Counted from the stretch's first letter, positions 33,389 through 41,800 are shown. The stretch: DNA of 64,000 nucleotides from Nitrogeniibacter aestuarii (GCF_017309585.1 NZ_CP071322.1:1-64000); one strand, 5' to 3'. Notes: generated from the sequence alone by a model not told the origin. Numbers and translations: made by a program.

Positions 33389-33915
33389 TGCGATTCGGTT
33401 TGCTGTGCGCAGCGCTTCTACTTTTGCCGGTCGTTGCGAGGGCTGAAGTGCCTCAAATCGCGCCGGGTCAGGTGCAGACCATACATGATGGTGGAGGCGC
33501 TCCAATTGGACACTTGCTTGATGGCGAGTTGGTAGCTGCTCGCTCGCAGTCGCGCCCGATGCAATCCGTACCCCAGCATGTGCAGATCTGGCCCGTTATC
33601 ACACAGGTGGGAAGCCCTGGTCGTCTATCACCTAACCCTTTCCGACCAGACCTCCCCGGCGGTCCCGGTCGAAACTTTGCGATCGTCGGCGATGATGACA
33701 GATCCCACACTTGGCTCCGAGAGAACCGCGACCGACTCAAATCCATTGGTGCGGTCGCTATGGTGGTTCAGGTTCAGGACGAGCGCTCGTTCCTCAAGAT
33801 GAAGCGCATTGCCGACATACCTCTTGTTCCAGTCAGTGGTGACGATGTCCTTAGGGGGATTGGTATTGACGTCTGGCCTGTCCTGATTGAAGCAAATGGA
33901 AACATTTCTCAATAG
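33388..33915 (+). CDS. ICE transfer protein, PFL_4695 family (TIGR03765, DUF2859)
   Basis: A 175-residue exported protein (signal MRFGLLCAALLLLPVVARAE). The family C-terminal pattern IADIPLVPVSGDDVLRGIGIDVWPVLIEANG is clear. In PFGI-1-like elements this gene usually lies before traD; here it has moved behind the PFL_4710 gene, with a TGATG overlap, a small rearrangement of the standard order. Confidence 0.88.
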   Translation: MRFGLLCAALLLLPVVARAEVPQIAPGQVQTIHDGGGAPIGHLLDGELVAARSQSRPMQSVPQHVQIWPVITQVGSPGRLSPNPFRPDLPGGPGRNFAIVGDDDRSHTWLRENRDRLKSIGAVAMVVQVQDERSFLKMKRIADIPLVPVSGDDVLRGIGIDVWPVLIEANGNISQ

Positions 33916-33923
33916 GGGCAAAA

Positions 33924-34487
33924 ATGCGAACGACATATACTAGGGCCATGGATAAGAACGCTCTGACGGTGCAACTAGCAGGTGTCGCTATCTCGTTTGT
34001 GTGCTGCTTGCCGTTCCCGTCCTGGGCGGGCTCCAATATAGCTGCAGTTTTGTTCGATGCGGGTTCAGGGCTCAGCGGCGAAGACAAGCAAGAGGTCAGC
34101 GAGTCTCTACCGCTGACCCTCAGGCGCGGACGTATTGAATCGTCGATGCCTGAGTGTGCTAATCAGCCAGCGAACCCCAAAGTCAAAGTCATCTCGCTTG
34201 ACAGCGATATCCCCGTTGTCGTGGTGCAAGGAGGGAATGCTTGTACGAGTGGGATGACGGGGCAAAGTGTCTGGATCGTGGCAAAGACGAATTCAAAGTG
34301 GCGACTGGTCATGGACGTTCCAGCACTGTTTCAAGGCCTTCACTTCGCATCTGTGCATGCATACCCGAGCGTGTATCTGAGCGGTCGCAGCCATTGTGAC
34401 CGTAACGTATGGGCGTATTCCAAGGATCCTGGCCAGTACGAATACCAGGGCTCATTTTTTCAGGACGGTTCGCCATGCACGCCATGA
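33924..34487 (+). CDS. Unknown exported protein of the transfer operon
   Basis: A 187-residue protein with a signal peptide (hydrophobic AGVAISFVCCLPFPSWA). The mature part has six cysteines (for example CANQ, CTSGM, CDRNV, CTP), suggesting disulfides. It ends inside the start of the next transglycosylase gene. No family recognised; in this position it may assist pilus or surface functions. Confidence 0.65.
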   Translation: MRTTYTRAMDKNALTVQLAGVAISFVCCLPFPSWAGSNIAAVLFDAGSGLSGEDKQEVSESLPLTLRRGRIESSMPECANQPANPKVKVISLDSDIPVVVVQGGNACTSGMTGQSVWIVAKTNSKWRLVMDVPALFQGLHFASVHAYPSVYLSGRSHCDRNVWAYSKDPGQYEYQGSFFQDGSPCTP

Positions 34488-35422
34488 ATATGCGCCAAAA
34501 GCATCACTTGGCGTGGTTGCTTCTGACTGTTATAACCATCGTCATTGCGGGCACCTCCTACGCTGATTTCCTTCATGCGCTGGGGCAACGTGAATCCTCA
34601 TTGCGGCCGGAGATTACCAATCGGTCGAACTATGCAGGCCTCTACCAAATGGGCGAAGCCGCGCTCCAGGATGCCGGAGTCTATGGTGGTGACGGTAGAC
34701 TGGACAATCGATACAACGGCAATTTCACCGGGGCTTTCGGCGTAAACTCGCTGAACGATTTTCTCTCGGATCCCGATGCTCAGACTCAGGCGATCACGGC
34801 TTACCACCAAGCAGTATGGGGATACCTGAACAACAATGGCTCCTCAAGCTATGTGGGTCAGACGATCAATGGAATTGAGGTTACTGAAAGCGGATTGATC
34901 GCCGCTGCCCATCTGGTCGGCGCTGGAAAGGTCAAGCAATGGCTTGCTTCCGGTGGTGCCATCCTTCCAAGGGACGGCAACGGGACGAAGATGACGGAAT
35001 ATCTGCAGCGGTTCGCGGGTTATTCACTTCCAGGCGCTGCGCCGTCGTACGCCGCTGTTCTGGCTGCAGCCCCGACGGGTGGCGCCGCAACCATGGTGGG
35101 TTCGAACTCGAACTATGTCTATACCCCGACCCCACTTGTGAGTGGCAATGCCGCGGCTGCAGGTCCGGCGGTTTTCAGTACCGTCAATCCAAGCTACGCG
35201 TCAGCGCAACAAGGCTGGAATTCCGGCTCGGGCTTTCAGATGGGCGACCTACGTCTCTATATCGCAAAGCTACTCGCCGTATTGGCATTCGTCTATTTGG
35301 CAACCGTCATGATCAAAGGTCTTGGTGGGACGCTGCGCGGCGGTATGGCTGTGCATGAACTTGGGCAGGTATTCGTACGAGGGGCGCTCGTATTGATCCT
35401 CCTTATCTACATTGTCAATTAA
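34475..35422 (+). CDS. Transglycosylase-like protein with C-terminal membrane segments
   Basis: A 315-residue protein. After an N-terminal signal/anchor (WLLLTVITIVIAGTSYA), residues 35-185 are lysozyme-like: GQRESSLRPEITNRSNYAGLYQMGEAALQDAG holds the probable catalytic glutamate. A Gly/Ser/Ala linker leads to two membrane helices (LYIAKLLAVLAFVYLATVMI and VFVRGALVLILLIYIVN). The pairing of a wall-cutting domain with a membrane end is unusual compared with the first, smaller transglycosylase. Confidence 0.8.
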   Translation: MHAMNMRQKHHLAWLLLTVITIVIAGTSYADFLHALGQRESSLRPEITNRSNYAGLYQMGEAALQDAGVYGGDGRLDNRYNGNFTGAFGVNSLNDFLSDPDAQTQAITAYHQAVWGYLNNNGSSSYVGQTINGIEVTESGLIAAAHLVGAGKVKQWLASGGAILPRDGNGTKMTEYLQRFAGYSLPGAAPSYAAVLAAAPTGGAATMVGSNSNYVYTPTPLVSGNAAAAGPAVFSTVNPSYASAQQGWNSGSGFQMGDLRLYIAKLLAVLAFVYLATVMIKGLGGTLRGGMAVHELGQVFVRGALVLILLIYIVN

Positions 35423-35437
35423 CAAGGGATTACCTGC

Positions 35438-36007
35438 ATGACCACGCTACGAAAGTCGGCGTTTTTGATTTCGGCAGCGGCACTCATCGGCGGCTGCGTT
35501 ACGAACCCAGTGAACGTGCTGGATAACGCAATATACGAAACGAAGTGCCTGGGCAGTGATAACAAGGAACAGTGCGTTGCGCAGGCTCGTGCGGAAGCTG
35601 AGGCGTCAATGGCGCGACAGCGCCAGAATCAGAACCGAACGTCGTCCGGGAAATCCTATGTCGATTGCAAGTGGTTTAACTATGCCGCGACTGGCCCTGC
35701 AAACGTAGACCTTGCCTACGCGCGTGCGAAAGCCACTCACCGATGGCGGACGTATGACGAGCGTACAAAGAATGGGCGCGACGAGTGGATAGACGCTGGT
35801 TTTAGGCACTCCGCCTCGCCAGGGGCTATCTACGACATGCAAGACTATGCTTGGTTCTCTCCGGCCGAACTTGAGGGGGTTTGGTCAAGTCTCAAGTTGG
35901 TTCGAACTACCAAAGGTACTTCCCTTACCGCGCGAGTGTGTCTCTACCCAAATGAGGTGAAGTATCTCTCCACTATCCAGAAAGAGCTAAAGGCAATCGT
36001 GCGGTAA
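35438..36007 (+). CDS. Putative lipoprotein, last gene of the transfer operon
   Basis: A 189-residue protein with a lipoprotein signal (SAFLISAAALIGGC, Cys at about residue 20). The mature part is polar, with a Gln/Arg/Asn-rich helix and a C-terminal domain containing CLYPNEVKYLS. It follows the transglycosylase by 15 bp and ends the run of transfer genes. A surface-exclusion or entry-exclusion role is possible from its position and lipoprotein form, but not shown. Confidence 0.65.
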   Translation: MTTLRKSAFLISAAALIGGCVTNPVNVLDNAIYETKCLGSDNKEQCVAQARAEAEASMARQRQNQNRTSSGKSYVDCKWFNYAATGPANVDLAYARAKATHRWRTYDERTKNGRDEWIDAGFRHSASPGAIYDMQDYAWFSPAELEGVWSSLKLVRTTKGTSLTARVCLYPNEVKYLSTIQKELKAIVR

Positions 36008-36023
36008 AGATCGAGGGGGTAAG

Positions 36024-36422
36024 ATGAAGGAGAGTTTAAGCGAACGTTTTGCGCGACACCTCTCGGATATTCGGGCGTATCGAAAGCAGACCGCGCCGAA
36101 CCAAACCAAATTCTGGGAGATGGTGGGCGTGACCCAGTCGGGTGGATGTCGATATGAGCAGACGCGAAGTCTTCCGAAGCCGGTTGCCATGTTGTTGGCG
36201 CTCAGAGAAATGGGGTTGGTGAGCGCTGCTCAGTTATTGGAAGCCAAAGCTCTAGTCGAAGAAGTCGAGCCGCACTTAAACAAAGCTGTGGCTCTTGAGG
36301 AAACCAGGACTCAGCGCGATCGATTGAAAATTCAACGGGCCCTCAAAGAGCTTGACGGCCTGGTTGATGTTCCTGGGTTGGATGAAATCAGGAATAAATT
36401 GCGGGACGGTTTGCCGACGTAG
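36024..36422 (+). CDS. Small HTH-like regulator
   Basis: A 132-residue protein. Residues 1-60 (ERFARHLSDIRAYRKQTAPNQTKFWEMVGVTQSGGCRYEQTRSLPKPVAMLLAL) look like an HTH of the Cro/CI type, with the spacing helix-WEMVGVTQSGGCRYE-helix. The C-terminal half is a long coiled-coil-like helix. It lies 17 bp behind the transfer operon with a good AGGGGG site, so it may feed back on the tra genes. Confidence 0.65.
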   Translation: MKESLSERFARHLSDIRAYRKQTAPNQTKFWEMVGVTQSGGCRYEQTRSLPKPVAMLLALREMGLVSAAQLLEAKALVEEVEPHLNKAVALEETRTQRDRLKIQRALKELDGLVDVPGLDEIRNKLRDGLPT

Positions 36423-36548
36423 TACAGTGGTCTTGCGGTCGGTCAATCCCTGAGATCGGCACGCGCCAGACTTGGCGTCGGGATACTCTGGTCCGCTGCT
36501 CAAAACCTGAGCACTCAAGGATCTTCAGTGCTGGCCATGTGGGTGCTC

Positions 36549-36588
36549 AGTTATCCACAAGGTATCCACCTAAAAGGGTGGATAACGG
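36549..36588. promoter_or_regulatory. DnaA-like box inside an inverted repeat, upstream of the WGR gene
   Basis: GTTATCCAC and GTGGATAAC are inverted around AAGGTATCCACCTAAAAGG, with a second TATCCACC inside. TTATCCACA at 36551-36559 is a perfect DnaA box. The repeat lies just before the WGR gene, so it could be an operator read by a plasmid regulator or by DnaA, rather than an origin. Confidence 0.5.
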
Positions 36589-36596
36589 AGGCGCAG

Positions 36597-36842
36597 ATGC
36601 TCTTGCGTTGGGAATCGGACTCCCGCTACTACCTCATCCATGTCTCACCTGACCTGTTCGGAGACACGACGATTCGACGCGTCTGGGGCTCGCTCGACTC
36701 TGCGCGAGGCAACCAGATGTTCGAAGTGCTCGAGGGACTGGACTGCCAAGCGGAAGTCGCGCACCGTATCGAGCGCGTTGCGAAGAGGCGCGAGCAGCGG
36801 GGTTACCGCCTCATCGTCGGAACGCTACCGACGATTTCATAG
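36597..36842 (+). CDS. WGR-domain small protein
   Basis: An 81-residue protein that is almost only a WGR domain: RWESDSRYYLIHVSPDLFGDTTIRRVWGSLDSARGNQ, with the WGS triad in place of WGR. WGR domains bind nucleic acid or act as sensors in PARP-like and other proteins. Stand-alone copies are frequent on plasmids with unknown role. The ATG at 36597 follows GGAGG; an upstream start would run through the inverted repeat. Confidence 0.75.
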   Translation: MLLRWESDSRYYLIHVSPDLFGDTTIRRVWGSLDSARGNQMFEVLEGLDCQAEVAHRIERVAKRREQRGYRLIVGTLPTIS

Positions 36843-36853
36843 CGAACGCTGCA

Positions 36854-37042
36854 CTACTTCAGAACTTGGGCCAGTGCGATGAGTACTTCGCCCCAATCTG
36901 TGTCACCTAGTGCCACGATTGCGGGCGTTGCTATGGCAATGACCGCGATGCGGACGTCGCGCGACACGAGCGCGAGTAGCCGCTCTCGATCTCGTGAAAA
37001 TGAGGAATAAACAGAATCCTGCGAGGATTTTGAGGCTTTCAC
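36854..37042 (-). CDS. Small protein with one hydrophobic segment
   Basis: A 62-residue protein beginning at GTG 37042 with GGAG eight bases upstream. The C-terminal half is hydrophobic (RIAVIAIATPAIVALG), a possible membrane helix. The region upstream carries several TTTCACTTT / AAGTGAGAG repeats (37035-37105) that could be operators. No family recognised. Confidence 0.4.
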   Translation of the reverse strand: MKASKSSQDSVYSSFSRDRERLLALVSRDVRIAVIAIATPAIVALGDTDWGEVLIALAQVLK

Positions 37043-37124
37043 TTTCTCACTCCGATGGAGAGTGCCTTAAAGTGAGAGCCAAGCACTTCACTTTGTAGGC
37101 ATAGACATGAGAAACCCAATCAGG

Positions 37125-37448
37125 TCAGGGTTTCGTTCGCGTCTCTCTCGATCCATCGGAGGCCAAGCTTCCAGCGTCGAGAGCTATCTCTGGCTGGTTT
37201 TGAAGTGTTGTGCGCGAATTGTGAGCCGCATCTGTCGATGCAGTCAACTGCCCTTGAGCAATACGAATAATGCCGCCGACACGGCGCTCGCTTGCAGAAA
37301 AATAGGCTGCGGATAGAGTTGCGGCAGCCGTCACTAATACGCCTATCCACTGAAAGAAATAGATCCAGAAGACGGCCCGCCCCCGTTCTTTATCGTCCTT
37401 GAAAGACTCGACGATCCTTGCTTTGGCTTCAGAGCGCGACATACCCAT
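37125..37448 (-). CDS. Small membrane protein, unknown
   Basis: A 107-residue protein with one long hydrophobic region (VFWIYFFQWIGVLVTAAATLSAAYFSA) after a charged N-terminus, with the rest predicted outside. The start ATG at 37448 has GGAGG at a good distance. Unknown family. It lies in a cluster of small genes between the transfer operon and the cargo region. Confidence 0.55.
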   Translation of the reverse strand: MGMSRSEAKARIVESFKDDKERGRAVFWIYFFQWIGVLVTAAATLSAAYFSASERRVGGIIRIAQGQLTASTDAAHNSRTTLQNQPEIALDAGSLASDGSRETRTKP

Positions 37449-37857
37449 AGGATGACCTCCGTCCTTAATCCTTAATTCAGCCCATTCGTGCGCGAACCAT
37501 CACTTGCTCCTTCTCTGGGATTTTCGCGCGTCTGAGCAACGTTGGCTGACTGCGCGTTCTGTGCGCGCGTGTCACAACTCCTGCATCCAAGCGCGCTTGA
37601 AAATGAACGCCTTACATAGATCGACGTCAGCCAGGAAAATACTTGCTTTGCTGGCACTTTCCGACGAACGGTTCCCGCGCGGCACAAGAACTGCTCGCGA
37701 CGCGACGCCGGTTTTCGGCGCACACCCTTTACTTCAAAACAAGCTTGATTTATATATCTAGAGGGGACCGACCATCTAGACGGGAGGTGCCGTCTAGATT
37801 AAACGGTTCAAGGGAGTAAGCCCGACAAATCTCAATTCACGACACAGGAGAAACCTC
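37449..37857. other. 409-bp intergenic region with an inverted repeat
   Basis: No supported gene. At 37774-37800 ATCTAGACGG and CCGTCTAGAT form a perfect 10-bp inverted repeat around GAGGTG, and a related CTAGAG lies just upstream (37758-37763). This is probably the control region of the pseudo-HD gene that follows. The upstream part (37470-37740) shows nothing recognisable. Confidence 0.5.
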
Positions 37858-38448
37858 ATGAACAAGCAACCTCCGCTTGCGCGGCCTGACGGCCATACGG
37901 CTTCGGGTCAGCGGATTTCGTTTCTGCTGCCGTCCACAACCCTTGCGAATATCGATGATGTGGCGCTGGCACTTGCCAATACTTGCCGACTCGGCGGTCA
38001 CACCCGACAGTTCTTTTCGAATGCACAGTTCGCGGTCTTGCTCAGCGAGATCGTTCCTGAGCGCCATGCCTGGGAGGGGCTGCTTTGCCAGGCATACAAA
38101 GCGATCATTGGTGATCCCCTCCCCTCGATTTGCCGGTATTTCGGTGCATACCAAGCCTTTGAGGCTCGAATGAAAGCCGCAAGTCGAGCCCAGTTCGGAT
38201 TGCCCGAAGTGATGTCGGAGCCGGTGCTTGAAGCTCTGCTTCAGCTCAAGGCAACGGAGCTACACCAGTTCGGACCAAAGCGAATTCCCTTGCCGGATGA
38301 GCTCGTCGCCATCAAGCCGCTAACTTTCTCCATCCCTGAAATGGCGCCCATCGTTGCGTATCGCGCCTTCCTCGATCGGCATGAATACCTCTGGCGTGAG
38401 GACGAGGCGCGTCGTGGCGCGTATCTCGACGGGGGGGATTCAGCATGA
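37858..38448 (+). CDS. HD-phosphohydrolase-like protein with the metal site lost
   Basis: A 196-residue protein whose N-terminal half aligns with HD-domain phosphohydrolases: ISFLLPSTTLANIDDVALALANTCRLGGHT is the usual start. But SNAQFAVLLSEI replaces the usual Y-S-V-A-x-H pattern (His becomes Phe) and LLCQAYKAIIGDPLPS replaces L-L-H-D-A-x-E-A (His-Asp becomes Cys-Gln). The metal ligands are therefore gone, and it is probably a binding or regulatory protein rather than an enzyme. Good AGGAG site; overlaps the next gene by four (ATGA). Confidence 0.7.
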   Translation: MNKQPPLARPDGHTASGQRISFLLPSTTLANIDDVALALANTCRLGGHTRQFFSNAQFAVLLSEIVPERHAWEGLLCQAYKAIIGDPLPSICRYFGAYQAFEARMKAASRAQFGLPEVMSEPVLEALLQLKATELHQFGPKRIPLPDELVAIKPLTFSIPEMAPIVAYRAFLDRHEYLWREDEARRGAYLDGGDSA

Positions 38449-38654
38449 ACACCGACTTGCGCAAGATTGACCGTGGCCCGACAGGGCATCGTCGTGGCGC
38501 CAGTCACCCGCGTTCAAGGCTATCTGATGCGGATGTGGAGCAGCTCAAGAAGGACGCGAAGCGTCTGACACTAAGGGCTCTTGCGCGCAAATGGAGCATT
38601 GGCAAGTCCACTGCTTGGGATTGGGTGAACGGAGAGACTCGTTCAGGCGACTGA
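38445..38654 (+). CDS. Small HTH protein
   Basis: A 69-residue basic protein. The C-terminal half (RLSDADVEQLKKDAKRLTLRALARKWSIGKSTAWDWVNGETR) is a helix-turn-helix of the resolvase/Hin type. It is translationally coupled to the pseudo-HD gene and its end overlaps the korA-like gene on the other strand by 12 bp. Probably a small regulator. Confidence 0.65.
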   Translation: MNTDLRKIDRGPTGHRRGASHPRSRLSDADVEQLKKDAKRLTLRALARKWSIGKSTAWDWVNGETRSGD

Positions 38655-38894
38655 GCTGGGGTTGCCCGCGTATGCGGAAAGGAGCATTTCGTGTGTTGAC
38701 CGGTAGCGGATGAGCGCTTTCGTGACGAGGTGATACTCCAGCCCCGCAGCTCGGGCGACAACGGCAGGTGATTCGCCGCCGAGCAAGACTTTCTCGCAGA
38801 CCTCGCGAATATGAGCACGTGAGCGTAACAGGGTTGCAATGACCCTGAACTGCTCGGGTGTCATCGGAGTAAAGCGGCTACCTTGATCGGCCAT
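38643..38894 (-). CDS. KorA/TrfB-like transcription repressor
   Basis: An 83-residue protein with the TrfB/KorA pattern: MTPEQFRVIATLLRSR, then CEKVLLGGESPAVVARAAGLEYHLVTKALIRYR, where AVVARAAGLEYHLVTKAL is the HTH. In RK2, KorA binds short palindromes and co-represses backbone genes; the 12-bp palindrome CTTTCTAGAAAG of the composite sites resembles a KorA operator in form, so it is a candidate target here (inference). A truncated second copy lies at 48029-48147 beyond the cargo block. Confidence 0.75.
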   Translation of the reverse strand: MADQGSRFTPMTPEQFRVIATLLRSRAHIREVCEKVLLGGESPAVVARAAGLEYHLVTKALIRYRSTHEMLLSAYAGNPSSVA

Positions 38895-39235
38895 TGAGTT
38901 ATTCAGTTCTGTGCAATTCTTGGGGTGAAGGATACCGCACCGAAAATTACCTGGGTGATCGACCTGTAAGGTGCTCCAAAGGCTGAGACCCGCACCAAAT
39001 TAGCGAGATGGCTTGCCCACAGAAGATGAGCCGAAACATGGAAGGGCTGCCCCCGGAGCCGATTACACAGTTTGGTGAATCAGCAATGTGCGCCAACCAA
39101 CGCTGTCGGTGAAGACTTCCGAAGCTTGAAGGCGGATTTCCTTAGTGGAGCTGACACCCCAATTCAACGTCAGGCGACAACGGCTCGGCCGAAGCTGCCG
39201 GCTGCGTGGCAACTGCGAATCAAGGCGTATGGCTC
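38895..39235. other. Junction region without a gene, start of the cargo block
   Basis: After the korA-like start codon, homology with the right-hand copy continues to GAAGGATACCGCACC (about 38930-38942 against 48180-48194) and then ends. The remaining sequence up to the SRAP gene holds no convincing gene, terminal inverted repeat or transposase. Confidence 0.5.
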
Positions 39236-39889
39236 CTACTTTGCTGCAACAGCGTCAATGACTTCAGGGGATGGGGCGCATACTAAGTTTGCAGCCGCCT
39301 CAACCGAACCGTGTAGCCAGGTCTCAACATCAGCGAACTCGATGGCCACCACGCTGCGCTTGTCCTGTTGATCGGGTGGAAACTTCGGGTCGGGCTTGTG
39401 CATGCGAGACATTAGCGGATGACTGTCAGCGTTGATTGTCAGCATCGTGTAGCTCTCGACGATCTCCCCGGTCTCTTTGTCGGTCCATGTATTCCAAAGC
39501 CCAGCCAGTCCCCAGGGATTTCCATCCGCGCGCCGGAATGTCCACCACACATTGCGCCCGCTCTCCCAGCACGGTTCATCGAAGGACCACGCGGGGATGA
39601 TGCAACGCTTGCCCCGCAACCATGATTGTTTGTACGACGCCTTTGCCTCGATGCCTTCGAAACGGGCGTTATTGGTCGAATAACGGAGTTTGGGCGATTC
39701 AGCGAACCACGGGACCAGGCCCCACTGGCCGACAACCAGCTCCGGCCCTCTTTCCGCGGATGCGCGCATAAACGGTCCTTGTGCACGCGGGAAGATCGCA
39801 GGCTGCCACCACGCGAGAGGGTTGCGCCGACCAATTTCCCAGAACCGTTCGATTTCTGCTTCTTCCGGGGATACGTAGCGATTGCACAT
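39236..39889 (-). CDS. SRAP-domain protein (YedK/HMCES type)
   Basis: A 217-residue SOS-response-associated peptidase. The catalytic Cys2 is present (MCNRYV), followed by NNARFEGIEAKASYKQSW with the conserved Asn-Ala-Arg-x-Glu, CIIPAWSFDEPCW, and the C-terminal HPLMSRMHKPDP with the active-site histidine. It forms a covalent link with abasic sites in single-stranded DNA and protects them. On a mobile plasmid it may help during single-strand transfer or replication. No neighbour in the same operon. Confidence 0.93.
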   Translation of the reverse strand: MCNRYVSPEEAEIERFWEIGRRNPLAWWQPAIFPRAQGPFMRASAERGPELVVGQWGLVPWFAESPKLRYSTNNARFEGIEAKASYKQSWLRGKRCIIPAWSFDEPCWESGRNVWWTFRRADGNPWGLAGLWNTWTDKETGEIVESYTMLTINADSHPLMSRMHKPDPKFPPDQQDKRSVVAIEFADVETWLHGSVEAAANLVCAPSPEVIDAVAAK

Positions 39890-40384
39890 AAGTGAAGTTT
39901 AGACGCTCGGAATGGCTCGTGGCACCGCAGGAATATTGCTCATTGGACAACGAGCATTTCTCGGCCGGAGCTGACGGCCAGCTTCCACCAAGTGAGGGGC
40001 GGCAATCTGACCTACATCTGCCGCCCAGTCGTCACGGGGGCTGAGAGGTCAGGTCTTGATTGCCGCGGACATTTAAGGATAACGTGTGGTGGCCGGCAAC
40101 GCCCCGGCTGGACAACAATGAGCACGAGCGTCCGGGCAGGCTCAACTTCCACCTGACAGGAGTTTTCTAAGGAGACTGCTCAAAAAATAGACACCCCGGG
40201 CCCGCCTAGTGCGGGTTCGGGTTTACCCTGTTGCTACAGAGGCTATCCACAGATTTTGTGGATAGCGGGAAGTCGGTATCGATACTACTGGTTGTCAGCC
40301 ATAGCCGAAACCGGGAAAATGACTAAGGCATCTCCAGTAGTGCCGCAGGATGCGGTTTGCGACCCTATCGATAGAGGAAAGCGA
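39890..40384. other. Intergenic stretch before the defence-like module
   Basis: No gene supported. It contains GCGGCAATCTGACCTACATC near 40000 and, at 40242-40265, the inverted repeat CTATCCACAGATTTTGTGGATAG, which is close to a DnaA box pair. Possible promoter of the downstream module; nothing else seen. Confidence 0.45.
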
Positions 40385-41593
40385 ATGCAGGTCACCCTTC
40401 TGTCGAACGGCGACGCCGAGAAAACCCTGATCACTCTCACTCGATCCTGCACCTCGCTCAGCGTTGCCGTTGCCTGGGCTACGCCGAACCCGGTCTCGCG
40501 TGAAATGCTTAACCATCAAGCAAAGATCAAGCAGCTCATCATCGGCACGCACTTTTACCAGACTGACCCTAAGCTGCTGAAGGATTTCGTTGGGGTGAAA
40601 TCGGCCGCAGTAATGCCGCCCAAAGGCGCCCTATTCCACCCGAAGGTATATCTGTTCGTCCACGGAGAGACGATGTCCGCCGTTGTTGGAAGCCACAACA
40701 TGACAAAGTCGGCCATGGGTGGCGACAACGTAGAGGCCAGCGTCTTGCTCCAGGGTCCGAAAGACCACCCTGCCTTAGTCCAGCTGAAGAACTTCGTCAC
40801 CGGAGCATGGAACGAGGCCGAGACCTTGGATGACAACTTCCTCTTCTCTTATGAGCCGCAGTACCGCGCCAACCAGAAATCGCGTGAATCACTCAAATCC
40901 TTTCATCGCCTGAAGCGACCTCGCAGAGGCAGCGCATATGCGACGCCACTCCAACTGAGCTGGGTTGCCTTCGATGCAGCCGTGCGGGAGGATGAGCCCG
41001 CCGGGATCGAGACACGGCTTGAGATCCTTGAGACTTCGCGGAGTCTGTTTGAGACTCGCGCTTCTTTCGCTGAGATGGATGTCTTCGAGCGCAAGGCCGT
41101 CGCGGGCACGTATGACCCTAAGGAGCAGGGGCTGGCGGGCTTCGATTGGGGGCTTTTTGGTCGAATGTCCGCCGTAGGGACTTTCAAGAACGTAGTAACC
41201 AGCTCTTATCAGCAGCTCGGGAGGGCTCTTGATGAGATCCCACTTAATGGACCAGTTGCTGAGCAGCGCTACGATGACTTTGTGGCCCATTTCAGGTCGG
41301 CCTTCGACGGCCAGAGCCGCAAAGGAAAGATCGCGCCGGCTTCACGGCTGCTTGCCATGAAGCGCCCTGACATCTTCGTCGCAGTAAATAGCCGCAATCG
41401 CGAGCGGCTCTGCGCAGCTTTTGGCGTCGCACATACAACCCTAGATCTGAACAACTACTGGGAGCGTATTGTCGTTCCCACGTCGCTCAGTCCCTGGTGG
41501 CTGCATCCGAGGCCGCGTGCGCGTCTCTCCGCGCGAATTTGGGACAACAGGGCCGCCCTCCTCGACTGCATTTACTACGCTCCAGCCGAATAG
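40385..41593 (+). CDS. Phospholipase-D-like protein of a putative defence module
   Basis: A 402-residue protein. The N-terminal half is PLD-like, with one HxK motif: ALFHPKVYLFVHGETMSAVVGSHNMTKSAMGG (about residues 80-110), where His, Lys and the following GSHN motif match the catalytic pattern of PLD nucleases. The C-terminal half is unknown, mainly helical with a conserved-looking LAMKRPDIFVAVNSRNRERL. The ATG at 40385 has GAGG upstream; a longer frame upstream has no ribosome site. It starts a four-gene unit ending with a restriction-methylation enzyme. Confidence 0.78.
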   Translation: MQVTLLSNGDAEKTLITLTRSCTSLSVAVAWATPNPVSREMLNHQAKIKQLIIGTHFYQTDPKLLKDFVGVKSAAVMPPKGALFHPKVYLFVHGETMSAVVGSHNMTKSAMGGDNVEASVLLQGPKDHPALVQLKNFVTGAWNEAETLDDNFLFSYEPQYRANQKSRESLKSFHRLKRPRRGSAYATPLQLSWVAFDAAVREDEPAGIETRLEILETSRSLFETRASFAEMDVFERKAVAGTYDPKEQGLAGFDWGLFGRMSAVGTFKNVVTSSYQQLGRALDEIPLNGPVAEQRYDDFVAHFRSAFDGQSRKGKIAPASRLLAMKRPDIFVAVNSRNRERLCAAFGVAHTTLDLNNYWERIVVPTSLSPWWLHPRPRARLSARIWDNRAALLDCIYYAPAE

Positions 41594-41601
41594 GTGGCCC
41601 C

Positions 41602-41799
41602 ATGAGTTATATCTTGGCAACCACAGAGCAAGTGGTCCGGTGGTACAAGTTCAAGTGCGCGCGAGAGCTTCAACCGGGTGAGTTCGAGCTGCTAACTGAG
41701 CTCGATCTGAGAGCAGTACCCCATTTCGGCGACAAAGAAACTGCGAAGTTTGCAGCTCAGGCCCTTGGCCTGAAGACGTGGCGCTATGTGAAGATTTAG
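41602..41799 (+). CDS. Small protein of the defence-like module
   Basis: A 65-residue protein of unknown family, eight bases after the PLD-like gene and one base before the next gene. It has a compact composition (SYILATTEQVVRWYKFKCARELQPGEFELLTELDLRAVPHFGDKETAKFAAQALGL). Its short size and place inside a tightly packed operon suggest a partner of the following HEPN/OST-HTH protein. Confidence 0.6.
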   Translation: MSYILATTEQVVRWYKFKCARELQPGEFELLTELDLRAVPHFGDKETAKFAAQALGLKTWRYVKI

Positions 41800-41800
41800 C

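Noticed and set aside
33620..33636. An iteron-like TCGTCTATCACCTAACC inside the PFL_4695-family gene.
   Set aside because: The match is poor in the C-terminal half of the motif and it lies in the middle of a coding region, so I did not count it as an iteron.
37504..37761. Plus-strand frame of 85 codons in the gap before the pseudo-HD gene.
   Set aside because: No ribosome site, low-quality amino-acid composition and it runs into the operator-like inverted repeat; not supported.
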